The notes: a model not told the origin generated them from the sequence alone. A stretch of DNA of 64,000 nt from Nocardiopsis dassonvillei_B (GCF_964273065.1 NZ_OZ186815.1:5580001-5644000), one strand, 5' to 3'; shown: positions 7,432-18,865, counted from the first letter of the stretch. Numbers and translations: made by a program.

Positions 7432-7437
7432 TAGCGT
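7432..7437 (+). promoter_or_regulatory. pyr operon promoter -10 box
   Basis: TAGCGT fits the actinomycete TANNNT -10 box and would start transcription near 7444, about 53 nt before the pyrR start codon. No convincing -35 is seen 17-18 nt upstream, which agrees with dependence on an activator at the palindrome 7365-7380. Confidence 0.5.
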
Positions 7438-7452
7438 GAGCCCGATCGACAT

Positions 7453-7488
7453 CCTTTAACGACCTGTTCTGTGAGGCAGGGAAGGGGG
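7453..7488 (+). promoter_or_regulatory. PyrR-binding hairpin covering the pyrR ribosome binding site
   Basis: The short leader folds into CCTT (7453-7456) with AAGG (7482-7485) and CCTG (7463-7466) with CAGG (7477-7480), separated by a purine-rich AACGA bulge and capped by a loop containing TGTGAGG. This two-stem shape resembles PyrR-binding loops. The 3' arm is the Shine-Dalgarno region GGGAAGGGGG, so PyrR binding would block translation, as reported for Mycobacterium smegmatis, rather than cause termination. Confidence 0.6.
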
Positions 7489-7496
7489 TCACTACT

Positions 7497-8183
7497 TTGC
7501 GTGCGCAAAAACCCACGACAGGTGACACGAGCGGCGGCGCGGAGCCGCCGGAGGCGCCCGAGGGCACCCGGGCCGTCCTCGACGGCAGCGAGATCGACCG
7601 CGCACTGACCCGCATCGCCCACGAGGTGCTGGAACGCACCAAGGGCGGACACGGGGTCACCCTCCTCGGAATCCCCTCGCGCGGCGTGCCCCTGGCCGCC
7701 CGCCTGGCCGGACGCATCGAACGCGTCGAGAACCTCGCCGTCCCCCACGGCTCCCTCGACATCACCATGTACCGCGACGACCTGCGGACCGCCCCGCCCC
7801 GGGCCCTGGGCCGCACCGAGATCCCGGCCGGCGGGCTCGACGACCGCGTCGTCGTCCTCGTCGACGACGTCCTCTTCTCCGGCCGCACCGTCCGCGCCGC
7901 CCTGGACGCCCTCAACGACCTGGGCCGCCCCCGCGCCGTCCAGCTCGCCGTCCTCGTCGACCGCGGCCACCGCGAGCTGCCGATCCGCGCCGACTACGTG
8001 GGCAAGAACCTGCCCACCTCGCTGCGCGAGAGCGTCACCGTCCGGCTCACCGAGACCGACGGCCACGACGCCGTCCTCCTCGGACCGTCCCGCCCGTCGC
8101 CCTCCACCACCCTCGACCGCGGACTGCGGCCCGGCCCCGACAGCCCGAAGAGGACCTCCGGCACCGAGGGGAAGGACTCCTGA
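7497..8183 (+). CDS. pyrR: Pyrimidine operon regulator/uracil phosphoribosyltransferase PyrR
   Basis: 228-aa RNA-binding regulator with a phosphoribosyltransferase fold; it senses UMP/UTP and represses the pyr operon. The PRPP motif VVVLVDDVLFSGRTVRAAL and GIPSRGVPLAARLA are intact. The predicted start is TTG at 7497, 8 nt after GGGAAGGGGG. The protein is about 35-45 residues longer than usual because of a proline/serine-rich C-terminal tail (GPSRPSPSTTLDRG onward). Its stop overlaps the pyrB start by one base, so the genes are translationally coupled. First gene of the operon running to pyrF. Confidence 0.93.
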   Translation: MRAQKPTTGDTSGGAEPPEAPEGTRAVLDGSEIDRALTRIAHEVLERTKGGHGVTLLGIPSRGVPLAARLAGRIERVENLAVPHGSLDITMYRDDLRTAPPRALGRTEIPAGGLDDRVVVLVDDVLFSGRTVRAALDALNDLGRPRAVQLAVLVDRGHRELPIRADYVGKNLPTSLRESVTVRLTETDGHDAVLLGPSRPSPSTTLDRGLRPGPDSPKRTSGTEGKDS

Positions 8184-9091
8184 TGCGCCACCTGCTCTCC
8201 ACCGGGGACCTCACCCGGGACGAGGCCGTCCTCATCCTGGACACCGCCGCCGAGCTCGCCCGGGTCGGCGACCGCTCCGTCAAGAAGCTCCCCACCCTGC
8301 GCGGCCGCACCGTGGTCAACCTCTTCTACGAGGACTCCACCCGCACCCGCACCTCCTTCGAGATCGCCGCCAAGCGCCTGTCGGCCGACGTCGTCAACTT
8401 CTCCGCCAAGGGCTCCAGCGTCTCCAAGGGCGAGAGCCTCAAGGACACCGCCCTCACCCTCCAGGCCATGGGCGCCGACGGCGTCGTCATCCGCCACAGC
8501 GCCTCCGGTGCCGCGCACCGCCTGGCGAACTGGGTGGACGGCTCCGTCCTCAACGCCGGCGACGGCACCCACGAGCACCCCACCCAGGCACTGCTCGACG
8601 CCTACACCATGCGCGACCGCATGGGCCGCCTGGAGGGCCTGCGCGTCGCCGTGGTCGGCGACATCCTGCACAGCCGGGTGGCCCGCTCCAACGTGCTGCT
8701 GCTCACCACCCTGGGCGCCCACGTCACGCTCGTCGCCCCGCCCACCCTGCTGCCCGTCTCGGTGCACACCTGGCCCTGCGAGGTCTCCTACGACCTCGAC
8801 GAGGTGCTGCCCAAGTCCGACGTCGTCATGATGCTGCGGGTGCAGGCCGAGCGCATGCACGCCTCCTTCTTCCCCTCCGTGCGCGAGTACAGCCGGGGCT
8901 ACGGCATCGACGGCGCCCGCCTGGCCCGCATGCCCGAGGACGCCATCGTCATGCACCCCGGCCCGATGGTCCGCGGCATGGAGATCTCCGCCGAGGTCGC
9001 CGACTCCCCGCGCTGCACCGTCGTCGAGCAGGTCGCCAACGGCGTCAGCCTGCGCATGGCCGTGCTCTACCTGCTGCTCGGCGGCTCCTGA
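8183..9091 (+). CDS. pyrB: Aspartate carbamoyltransferase, catalytic chain
   Basis: 302-aa enzyme that condenses carbamoyl phosphate and aspartate to carbamoyl aspartate, the first committed pyrimidine step. The phosphate-binding loop STRTRTSFE (Ser52-Arg56 region), HPTQALLDAYTM and HPGPMVRGMEIS are all present, and length is normal. No regulatory chain (pyrI) accompanies it, as expected in actinobacteria, where PyrB often pairs with PyrC. ATG overlaps the pyrR stop; GGGGAAGGA lies just upstream. Confidence 0.97.
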   Translation: MRHLLSTGDLTRDEAVLILDTAAELARVGDRSVKKLPTLRGRTVVNLFYEDSTRTRTSFEIAAKRLSADVVNFSAKGSSVSKGESLKDTALTLQAMGADGVVIRHSASGAAHRLANWVDGSVLNAGDGTHEHPTQALLDAYTMRDRMGRLEGLRVAVVGDILHSRVARSNVLLLTTLGAHVTLVAPPTLLPVSVHTWPCEVSYDLDEVLPKSDVVMMLRVQAERMHASFFPSVREYSRGYGIDGARLARMPEDAIVMHPGPMVRGMEISAEVADSPRCTVVEQVANGVSLRMAVLYLLLGGS

Positions 9092-9199
9092 ACCACCCGG
9101 CGCGCCCGCACGCGGCGCGCCCGGCGCGACGCCGTGCCGACCACCGGCGCCCGCCCCGACGCACCTCTCCACGAACGACCACTGAGGAACGAAACCGCG

Positions 9200-10501
9200 A
9201 TGCCCGACACCCACGGACCGCACCTGATCCGCGGAGCCCGCCCGCTCGGCGGGGACCCCGTCGACATCCTGCTCGTCGACGGCCGGATCGCCGAGATCGG
9301 AACCGACCCGGCCGCCCCCGAGGGCACCGAGGTCGTGGACGGCACCGGCCTGGTCGCCCTGCCCGGCCTGGTGGACCTGCACACCCACCTGCGCGAGCCC
9401 GGACGCGAGGACGCCGAGACCGTCGAGACCGGCTCCCGCTCCGCCGCCATGGGCGGCTACACCGCCGTGCACGCCATGGCCAACACCGACCCCGTCGCCG
9501 ACACCGCCGGCGTCGTCGAGCAGGTCTGGCGGCTGGGCCGCGAGGCCGGGTACTGCGACGTCCGCCCCGTCGGCGCCGTCACCGTCGGCCTGGCCGGGGA
9601 GCGACTCTCCGAGATCGGCGCCATGGCCAAGTCGGCCGCCGCCGTCCGGGTCTTCTCCGACGACGGCATCTGCGTCTCCGACGCCCTGCTCATGCGCCGA
9701 GCCCTGGAGTACGTCAAGGCGTTCGACGGCGTCGTCGCCCAGCACGCCCAGGAACCGCGCCTGACCGAGGGCGCCCAGATGAACGAGGGCTGCGTCTCCG
9801 ACCGCCTCGGCCTGCCCGGCTGGCCCGCCGTCGCGGAGGAGGCGATCATCGCCCGCGACTGCCTGCTCGCCCAGCACGTCGGCTCGCGCCTGCACGTGTG
9901 CCACGTCTCCACCAAGGGCTCGGTCGACATCATCCGCTGGGCCAAGGCCCGCGGCTGCGACGTCACCGCCGAGGTCACCCCGCACCACCTGCTCCTCACC
10001 GAGGACCTGGTGGAGAACTACGACCCGATCTACAAGGTCAACCCGCCGCTGCGCACCGCCGAGGACGTGCAGGCACTGCGGGAGGGCCTGGCCGACGGCA
10101 CCATCGACGTCGTCGCCACCGACCACGCACCCCATCCCAAGGAGGCCAAGGAGACCGAGTGGTCCACGGCCGCCATGGGTATGGTCGGCCTGGAGACCGC
10201 CCTGGCGGTCGTGCAGAAGACGATGGTCGACACCGGCCTGCTCACCTGGGCCGACGTCGCCGACCGCATGTCCGCGGCGCCCGCCCGCATCGGCCGGGTC
10301 GCCGACCACGGCCGCGGCCTGGCGGTCGGCGGACCCGCCAACGTCGTCCTCTACGACCCCGCCGCGCCCTACGAGGCCGACGGCGCGGCCATGGTCACCA
10401 AGAGCAGCAACACGCCCTTCCGGGGCATGACCCTGCCCGGCCGGGTGCGCGCCACGTTCCTGCGCGGCGCCCCCACCGTCCTGGAGGGGCAGATCAAGTG
10501 A
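9200..10501 (+). CDS. pyrC: Dihydroorotase
   Basis: 433-aa class I zinc amidohydrolase cyclising carbamoyl aspartate to dihydroorotate. Metal ligands are visible in DLHTHLREPGRED (His61, His63), in the later histidines (QHAQE, CHVSTKG) and in VATDHAPHPKEAKE. ATG at 9200 (MPDTHGPHLIRGARP) is chosen for the upstream GAGGAAC and family alignment; an earlier in-frame ATG at 9134 lacks support. It is 108 bp downstream of pyrB in the same operon. Confidence 0.96.
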   Translation: MPDTHGPHLIRGARPLGGDPVDILLVDGRIAEIGTDPAAPEGTEVVDGTGLVALPGLVDLHTHLREPGREDAETVETGSRSAAMGGYTAVHAMANTDPVADTAGVVEQVWRLGREAGYCDVRPVGAVTVGLAGERLSEIGAMAKSAAAVRVFSDDGICVSDALLMRRALEYVKAFDGVVAQHAQEPRLTEGAQMNEGCVSDRLGLPGWPAVAEEAIIARDCLLAQHVGSRLHVCHVSTKGSVDIIRWAKARGCDVTAEVTPHHLLLTEDLVENYDPIYKVNPPLRTAEDVQALREGLADGTIDVVATDHAPHPKEAKETEWSTAAMGMVGLETALAVVQKTMVDTGLLTWADVADRMSAAPARIGRVADHGRGLAVGGPANVVLYDPAAPYEADGAAMVTKSSNTPFRGMTLPGRVRATFLRGAPTVLEGQIK

Positions 10502-10554
10502 AGAACGCAGTGAGCGGCGCCCAGGCAGCACCTGGTCCCGCAGAGGGGGGAAAC

Positions 10555-11703
10555 GTGTCAGAGGCAACCGCCGCACCGGCGATCCTGGTCCTGGAGGACG
10601 GCCGGGTCTTCCACGGGCGCTCCTTCGGTGCGACCGGCGAGACCTTCGGGGAGATCGTCTTCAACACCGGCATGACCGGCTACCAGGAGACCCTCACCGA
10701 CCCCTCGTACCACCGCCAGATCGTCGCGATGACCGCGCCGCACATCGGCAACACCGGCGTCAACGACGACGACCCCGAGTCCGGCCGCATCTGGGTCGCC
10801 GGGTACGTCGTCCGCGAACCCGCGCGCATCCCCTCCAACTGGCGCGCGCAGCGCACCCTCGACGAGGAGCTGCGCCGCCAGAACGTCGTCGGCATCGCCA
10901 TGACCGGCACCCGCGCCCTCACCCGCCACCTGCGCGACAAGGGCGCCATGCGGGCCGCCGTCAGCAGCGTCGAGACCGACCCGAAGGCCCTGCTGGCCCG
11001 CGTCCTGGAGCAGCCCCGCATGTCCGGGGCCGACCTGGCCGGCGAGGTCAGCACCGAGGCGCCCTACGAGGTCCTGCCGCCCGAGGGCGTCGAGACCCGC
11101 TTCCACGTGGCCGCCGTCGACCTGGGCATCAAGGCCATGACGCCCCAGCGGCTCGCCGAGCGCGGCTGCAGGGTCACCGTCCTGCCCTCCTCCGCCACCG
11201 CCGAGGACCTGCTCGCCCTGGACCCGGACGGCGTGTTCTTCAGCAACGGCCCCGGCGACCCCGCCACCGCAGACGGCCCCGTCGCCGCCATGCGCGGGAT
11301 CCTCGACGCCGGCAGGCCCCTGTTCGGGATCTGCTTCGGCAACCAGATCCTCGGCCGCGCCCTGGGCCTGGGCACCTACAAGCTGCCCTTCGGCCACCGC
11401 GGCGTGAACCAGCCGGTCATCGACACCGCCACCGGCAGGGTCGCCATCACCAGCCAGAACCACGGGTTCGCCGTCGAGGCACCGCTAGAGGGCACCTTCG
11501 AGACCCCCTACGGCCGCGCCCGGGTCAGCCACATCGGCCTCAACGACCAGGTGGTCGAGGGACTGCGGCTGCTGGACCGCCCCGTGTTCAGCGTCCAGTT
11601 CCACCCGGAGGCCGCCGCGGGCCCCCACGACGCCGCCGGGCTCTTCGACGAGTTCGTCGACCTGATGTCCGCCGCCCAGCCCACCGCGGCTGCCGAGAAG
11701 TAA
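10555..11703 (+). CDS. carA: Carbamoyl-phosphate synthase, glutaminase subunit
   Basis: 382-aa small subunit that hydrolyses glutamine and passes ammonia to CarB. The class I amidotransferase nucleophile lies in PLFGICFGNQILGRALG and the His-Glu pair in VQFHPEAA. GICFGNQ replaces the enterobacterial GICLGHQ, as is usual in actinobacteria. GTG at 10555 follows AGAGGGGGG. Only 53 bp separate it from pyrC; there is no extra small gene in this position. Its product feeds both pyrB here and argF at 59 kb. Confidence 0.96.
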   Translation: MSEATAAPAILVLEDGRVFHGRSFGATGETFGEIVFNTGMTGYQETLTDPSYHRQIVAMTAPHIGNTGVNDDDPESGRIWVAGYVVREPARIPSNWRAQRTLDEELRRQNVVGIAMTGTRALTRHLRDKGAMRAAVSSVETDPKALLARVLEQPRMSGADLAGEVSTEAPYEVLPPEGVETRFHVAAVDLGIKAMTPQRLAERGCRVTVLPSSATAEDLLALDPDGVFFSNGPGDPATADGPVAAMRGILDAGRPLFGICFGNQILGRALGLGTYKLPFGHRGVNQPVIDTATGRVAITSQNHGFAVEAPLEGTFETPYGRARVSHIGLNDQVVEGLRLLDRPVFSVQFHPEAAAGPHDAAGLFDEFVDLMSAAQPTAAAEK

Positions 11704-11715
11704 GGAACCAAGAGC

Positions 11716-15018
<3,303 letters not shown>

Positions 15019-15158
15019 CGCCCGGCCCCCTCGCCCAAGGGCCGACGGTCGCGCTCCGGTACCGCCCTAGGCTGTAGGGAACCGGACGGCACGGGCGCCG
15101 CGGTGGACCCACCGCGGCGCCCCCAGGCACACGGCGCGAGAGAGGCCACACCCAGACG

Positions 15159-16058
15159 ATGAGCGACTACGGACCGGTGCAGGTCAGGTGCCCCGTGCTG
15201 AACGTGCGCCGGGTGGACGCCTACTACGCCATCACCGTCGTCGCCCCCGGGATCGCCGAGCGGTTCCGCTCGGGCCAGTTCGTGTCGGTGGCGGTGGGCG
15301 GCGACCACTCCAGCACGCTGCTGCGGCGCCCCTTCGCCATCCACGACGTCAAGCCCGACTACGGCGGCACCGTCGAGTTCCTGTTCGCGGTGCGCGGCAC
15401 CGGCACGGCCTGGCTGGCCGAGCGGCGCTCCCGCGACCTGCTGGACGTGGTCGGGCCGCTGGGGCGGCCCTTCCCGCTGCCCCGCGACCCGGTCAACTGC
15501 GTCCTGGTCGGCGGCGGCTCGGGCAGCGCCCCGCTCTTCCCGCTGGCGCAGTCGCTGCGCCGCCGGGGCTGCCGGGTGGACTTCGTGCTGGGCGGGGCCT
15601 CCGCCGACCGGGTGTTCAGCGCCATCACGGCCCGTCGGATCGCCGAGACCGCCGTCTTCACCACCGACGACGGCTCCTTCGGGACCCGCGGCCGGGTCAC
15701 CGACGTCCTGGGCCGGGTCATCGAGGAGTGCCGCTCCGACGTGGTCTACGCCTGCGGCCCCATGCCCATGCTGCGCGCGGTCACCGCCGTGGCCGGCAGC
15801 CACGGGATCCCCGTGCAGGTGTCGGTGGAGGAGACCATGGCCTGCGGCACCGGGATCTGCATGACCTGCGTGATCCCGGTGGTGGGGGAGGACGGCATCA
15901 CCCGCATGGTCCGCTCCTGCGTCGACGGCCCGGTGTTCCGGGGCGAGCAGGTGCGCTTCGACGACGTGGGCACGATCCCCTTCGACGCGCTGGGCGCGCC
16001 CGGCTGGAAGGGCGCCGGGTCCTCCCGGCCCGCCGAGTCGGCCCGCGACATCGCCTGA
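15159..16058 (+). CDS. pyrK: Dihydroorotate dehydrogenase electron-transfer subunit
   Basis: 299-aa FAD/[2Fe-2S] protein that passes electrons from PyrD to NAD. The FAD-binding RRPFAIHDVKP, the NAD-binding VLVGGGSGSAPLFPLA and the iron-sulfur cysteines CGTGICMTC (Cys229, Cys234, Cys237) plus a fourth in VRSCVDGPVF are intact. It directly precedes pyrD, which fits a class 1B enzyme. ATG at 15159; 140 bp after carB. Confidence 0.92.
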   Translation: MSDYGPVQVRCPVLNVRRVDAYYAITVVAPGIAERFRSGQFVSVAVGGDHSSTLLRRPFAIHDVKPDYGGTVEFLFAVRGTGTAWLAERRSRDLLDVVGPLGRPFPLPRDPVNCVLVGGGSGSAPLFPLAQSLRRRGCRVDFVLGGASADRVFSAITARRIAETAVFTTDDGSFGTRGRVTDVLGRVIEECRSDVVYACGPMPMLRAVTAVAGSHGIPVQVSVEETMACGTGICMTCVIPVVGEDGITRMVRSCVDGPVFRGEQVRFDDVGTIPFDALGAPGWKGAGSSRPAESARDIA

Positions 16059-16106
16059 CCGCGAGGGTGCGCCCGCCGCATCCGACCACCGACCGGGAAA
16101 GACACG

Positions 16107-17048
16107 GTGAACACAGACCTGAGAGTCCGGTTGGGAGCCCTGGAGCTGCCCAACCCGGTGGTGACCGCCGCCGGGTGCGCCGGTTCGGGCCGGGAGCTGG
16201 CCCAGTTCTTCGACATCGCCGAGATCGGCGCGGTCACCACCAAGTCCGTGATGCTGGAGCCGCACGCCGGGCGCCCCGCCCCGCGCATGGCCGAGACGCC
16301 CAGCGGCATGCTCAGCACCACCGGCATGCAGGGACCGGGGGTGGACGTGTTCCTCCAGCGGGACCTGCCGTGGCTGCTGTCCCGGGGCGGGCGGGCCATC
16401 GTGTCCGTCGCGGGTTCGGGCACCGCCGAGTTCGGCGAGCTGGCCCGTCGGCTCTCCGCCGAGCCGGGGGTGGACGCGATCGAGGTCAACCTGTCGTGTC
16501 CGGACCCGGCCGACCCGGACGGGCGCCGGTTCGCCGACGACGCCGCGCGGGCGGCCGCCGTGGTGAGCACCGTGCGCTCGCACGCCCGGTCGGACCTGCC
16601 GGTGCTGGCCAAGCTGACGGCGGACGTGCCCGACGTGGTGGCGCTGGCGACCGCGTGCGTTCAGGCCCGTGCGGACGGCCTGTCGATGATCAACACCGTG
16701 CGCGGCATGGCCGTGGACCCGCGGACGCTGCGCCCCGCGGTGGCCGGGGGCATGGGCGGGCTGTCGGGCCCGGCGATCCGGCCGCTGGCGGTGGGCTGCG
16801 TGTACCGGGTCCGCGAGGCGCTGCCGGACGTGCCGATCATCGGCATGGGCGGGGTGCGCACCGGGGCCGACGTGGTGGAGTTCATGGCGGCCGGGGCCAC
16901 CGCGGTCGCGCTGGGCACGATCAACTTCTCCGACCCCTCGGCGTGCGTGCGGGTGCTGCGCGAGTTCACCGAGGCGCTGGAGGCCCGCGGCGTCGCCCGG
17001 GCCGCGGACCTCGTGGGCGCCGCCCACCGGCCCGGCACCGGGGTGTGA
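16107..17048 (+). CDS. pyrD: Dihydroorotate dehydrogenase, class 1B catalytic subunit
   Basis: 313-aa FMN enzyme oxidising dihydroorotate to orotate in the cytosol. The active-site cysteine lies in VEVNLSCPD-like VNLSCPDP, and the FMN phosphate region in IIGMGGVRTGADVVEFMAAGA. The cysteine base, length and adjacent pyrK place it in class 1B rather than the membrane-bound class 2. GTG at 16107 follows GGGAAAG. 48 bp after pyrK; 326 bp before pyrF, the only long gap in the operon. Confidence 0.94.
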   Translation: MNTDLRVRLGALELPNPVVTAAGCAGSGRELAQFFDIAEIGAVTTKSVMLEPHAGRPAPRMAETPSGMLSTTGMQGPGVDVFLQRDLPWLLSRGGRAIVSVAGSGTAEFGELARRLSAEPGVDAIEVNLSCPDPADPDGRRFADDAARAAAVVSTVRSHARSDLPVLAKLTADVPDVVALATACVQARADGLSMINTVRGMAVDPRTLRPAVAGGMGGLSGPAIRPLAVGCVYRVREALPDVPIIGMGGVRTGADVVEFMAAGATAVALGTINFSDPSACVRVLREFTEALEARGVARAADLVGAAHRPGTGV

Positions 17049-17177
17049 GGGCCCCGGCCGGCCCGCGACGGCCCCCGATCCGCCCGCGCGTGCTCTGACC
17101 GGCCTGAACGGCGCTGAGGCGGCGCTGTGCGACCGAACGTGGCCGTCCGGGTACGGATCGACCCGAAGCCGGGCAAA

Positions 17178-17328
17178 GGCCGCCTGCGGCCGCGTGGGCG
17201 GTCGTTACGACGAAGTGACCCTCATCGGGCGCATGAAGCGCCCGGTTCTGGGAACCGCACACCTTGGCGGTGTGCACAGGACAGTGAACGTGCATTCGTA
17301 ATCACGTTCGTAAGAACGCGAGCGAATG
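17178..17328 (+). ncRNA. Array of RNA hairpins in the pyrD-pyrF gap (candidate structured leader)
   Basis: At least five perfect stems lie head to tail: GGCCG-CCTG-CGGCC (17178-17191); CGGGCGC-ATGAA-GCGCCCG (17226-17244); GGTTC-TGG-GAACC (17244-17256); GCACACC-TTGGC-GGTGTGC (17257-17275); and CATTCG (17293-17298) with CGAATG (17323-17328) enclosing CGTTC-GTAA-GAACG (17305-17318), whose loop is a GNRA tetraloop. The three central hairpins abut with no spare bases and could stack. The array ends 46 nt before the pyrF start. I recognise no known riboswitch. It could be a pyrF leader, a processing site or a separate small RNA. Confidence 0.5.
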
Positions 17329-17374
17329 GAACGCATCGGCCAACGGGTCGATGGCACACGAAAGGGAGTAACCG

Positions 17375-18112
17375 ATGACCGCGCCTTCCGCGCCCATCGC
17401 AGTCGCGATCGATGCCGACGAGATCGAGACCGCGGCGACCTGGGCCTCTGCGGTCGCCCCCCATGTCAGCACCGTCAAGGTGGGGCTGGAGCTCTACCTG
17501 CGCTACGGCCCCGAGGTCGTCAGCGCCGTGCGCGGCGCCAACCGGGTCGGGGTGTTCCTCGACCTCAAGCTCCACGACATCCCGGCGACGGTGGCGGGGG
17601 CGGCGCGCAGCGTCGCCGGGCTCGGGCCCGCCATCCTCACCGTGCACGCCGGGGGAGGGGCGGACATGGTCCGGGCCGCGGTGGAGGCGGCTCCGGACAC
17701 CGAGATCGCCGCCGTGACGGTGCTCACCTCGATGGACGAGAAGGACCTGGAGCAGGTGGGGCTGCTCGGGCCGGCTCGCGACGCGGTGCGCCGGCTGGCG
17801 GTGCTGGCGGTGGGCGCCGGGGCCCGTGCCCTGGTCTGCTCGCCCCAGGAGGTGGCCCTCGTGCGCGCCGAAGTGGGCCCGGACATCACCCTCATCACGC
17901 CGGGCGTGCGCCCGGCGGGGGCGGACAGGGGTGACCAGTCCCGGGTGGCGACCCCGGAGGAGGCCATCGCGGCGGGGGCGGACCTTCTGGTCATCGGCCG
18001 CCCCATCACCCGGGCACCGGATCCCGGTGCGGCGGCGGCCGCCATCGCGGAGGCCGTACGGCGTGCCGGGGCCCGTGTCCGAGGCGGGGAGGGGAGCGGA
18101 TTCGGTCACTGA
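17375..18112 (+). CDS. pyrF: Orotidine 5'-phosphate decarboxylase
   Basis: 245-aa enzyme converting OMP to UMP, the last step of the pathway. The catalytic DLKLHDIPATV (Lys-x-x-Asp) and the phosphate-binding ITPGVRPAGADRGDQ and LLVIGRPIT are present. ATG at 17375 follows AAAGGGAG. It ends the operon; a palindrome/terminator at 18215-18236 lies 103 bp downstream. The structured 326-bp gap upstream hints at its own post-transcriptional control. Confidence 0.96.
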   Translation: MTAPSAPIAVAIDADEIETAATWASAVAPHVSTVKVGLELYLRYGPEVVSAVRGANRVGVFLDLKLHDIPATVAGAARSVAGLGPAILTVHAGGGADMVRAAVEAAPDTEIAAVTVLTSMDEKDLEQVGLLGPARDAVRRLAVLAVGAGARALVCSPQEVALVRAEVGPDITLITPGVRPAGADRGDQSRVATPEEAIAAGADLLVIGRPITRAPDPGAAAAAIAEAVRRAGARVRGGEGSGFGH

Positions 18113-18179
18113 GGGTCACTGATTCGGTATGTCCTAAATGCGGGATCCGCAGCTGAGAGTGACCCGGCTCACCCCTCTG

Positions 18180-18211
18180 TGACCTGCGCAGGTGACATGC
18201 TTTGCAGGTCA
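18180..18211. promoter_or_regulatory. Inverted repeats upstream of sIHF
   Basis: TGACCTGC (18180-18187) and GCAGGTCA (18204-18211) are perfect inverted repeats 16 nt apart, and ACCTGCGCAGGT at 18182-18193 is itself a perfect 12-bp palindrome. GCAGGT thus appears three times in 32 bp, which looks like a multi-site operator. Confidence 0.4.
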
Positions 18212-18214
18212 TCC

Positions 18215-18236
18215 AATCGGGACTAAAGTCCCGATT
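18215..18236. promoter_or_regulatory. DosR/DevR-like palindrome, also terminator-like
   Basis: Arms AATCGGGACT and AGTCCCGATT flank an AA centre. The 20-bp core (18216-18235) agrees with 18 of 20 positions of the mycobacterial DosR box TTSGGGACTWWAGTCCCSAA. The same sequence can form a 9-bp RNA stem with a TAAA loop followed by TTCATCTCTT, so it may instead, or also, end the pyr operon. It opens an AT-rich stretch (about 18205-18300) upstream of sIHF. Confidence 0.55.
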
Positions 18237-18312
18237 TTCATCTCTTAGTGCAATTGAATGACTACGCTAAGTAGTTAGTTCGATGAAATAGCCGCTGAAA
18301 GGGCACTTTACG

Positions 18313-18342
18313 TTGCCTAACAGGGGTCAGACCTACTAACTT
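18313..18342 (+). promoter_or_regulatory. Probable sIHF promoter
   Basis: TTGCCT (18313-18318) and TAACTT (18337-18342) are 18 nt apart and place the start of transcription about 45 nt before the sIHF start codon. Confidence 0.45.
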
Positions 18343-18392
18343 GCGCAGGCGTCCGCCCTCTACAAACGAGTAGAAATCCGAGGTGACCCGGC

Positions 18393-18716
18393 GTGGCCCT
18401 TCCTCCCCTCACACCCGAGCAGCGCAGCGCGGCTCTCGAGAAGGCCGCCAAGGCCAGAAAAGAGCGCGCTGAGGTCAAGAACAAGCTGAAGAACGGCGGT
18501 ATCTCGCTGTCCAAGGTGCTCGCCGACGGGCTCAAGGACGACGTCATCGGCAAGATGAAGGTCTCCGCCCTGCTCGAGTCCCTCCCCGGCGTCGGCAAGG
18601 TCCGCGCCAAGCAGATCATGGAGCGGCTCAACATCGCCGAGTCCCGCCGCGTCCGCGGCCTGGGCACCAACCAGCGCGCGGCCCTCGAGGCCGAGTTCGG
18701 CGACCTCACCAAGTAA
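18393..18716 (+). CDS. sihF: Actinobacterial integration host factor (nucleoid protein)
   Basis: 107-aa basic nucleoid-associated protein of the mIHF/sIHF family that binds and bends DNA and affects topology, development and antibiotic output in Streptomyces. A long N-terminal helix (LEKAAKARKERAEVKNKLKN) precedes the helix-two-turns-helix module SLPGVGKVRAKQIMERLNIAESRRVRGLG. GTG at 18393 follows GAGGTGA. It sits between pyrF and gmk as in Streptomyces, but behind its own AT-rich regulatory region. Confidence 0.93.
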   Translation: MALPPLTPEQRSAALEKAAKARKERAEVKNKLKNGGISLSKVLADGLKDDVIGKMKVSALLESLPGVGKVRAKQIMERLNIAESRRVRGLGTNQRAALEAEFGDLTK

Positions 18717-18865
18717 CACCGCGGCCGCGACCCCCGGGCCGCCGCGTCCCCCACAGACGCGGCGGTTCGGACCGCCCGCGGAAGCCACCCCCCAGGTGGA
18801 CCCGCACCGGGCCGTGACCACGGTCGACCCCTCCCGGGGCCGCACCGTGCGTCACGGCCCGGTGG

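Noticed and set aside
7994..10576. 860-codon antisense frame over pyrR, pyrB and pyrC
   Set aside because: Antisense of conserved genes; glycine/alanine/histidine-rich low-complexity translation with no domain or ribosome binding site.
17305..17318. CGTTC-GTAA-GAACG as a LexA site
   Set aside because: The half-sites are in the reverse order (GTTC-N4-GAAC) compared with the SOS box (GAAC-N4-GTTC); the nested stem fits an RNA hairpin better.
17226..17328. tRNA-like gene in the pyrD-pyrF gap
   Set aside because: No T-loop GTTCRANYC, no anticodon-arm geometry and no acceptor stem closing the array.
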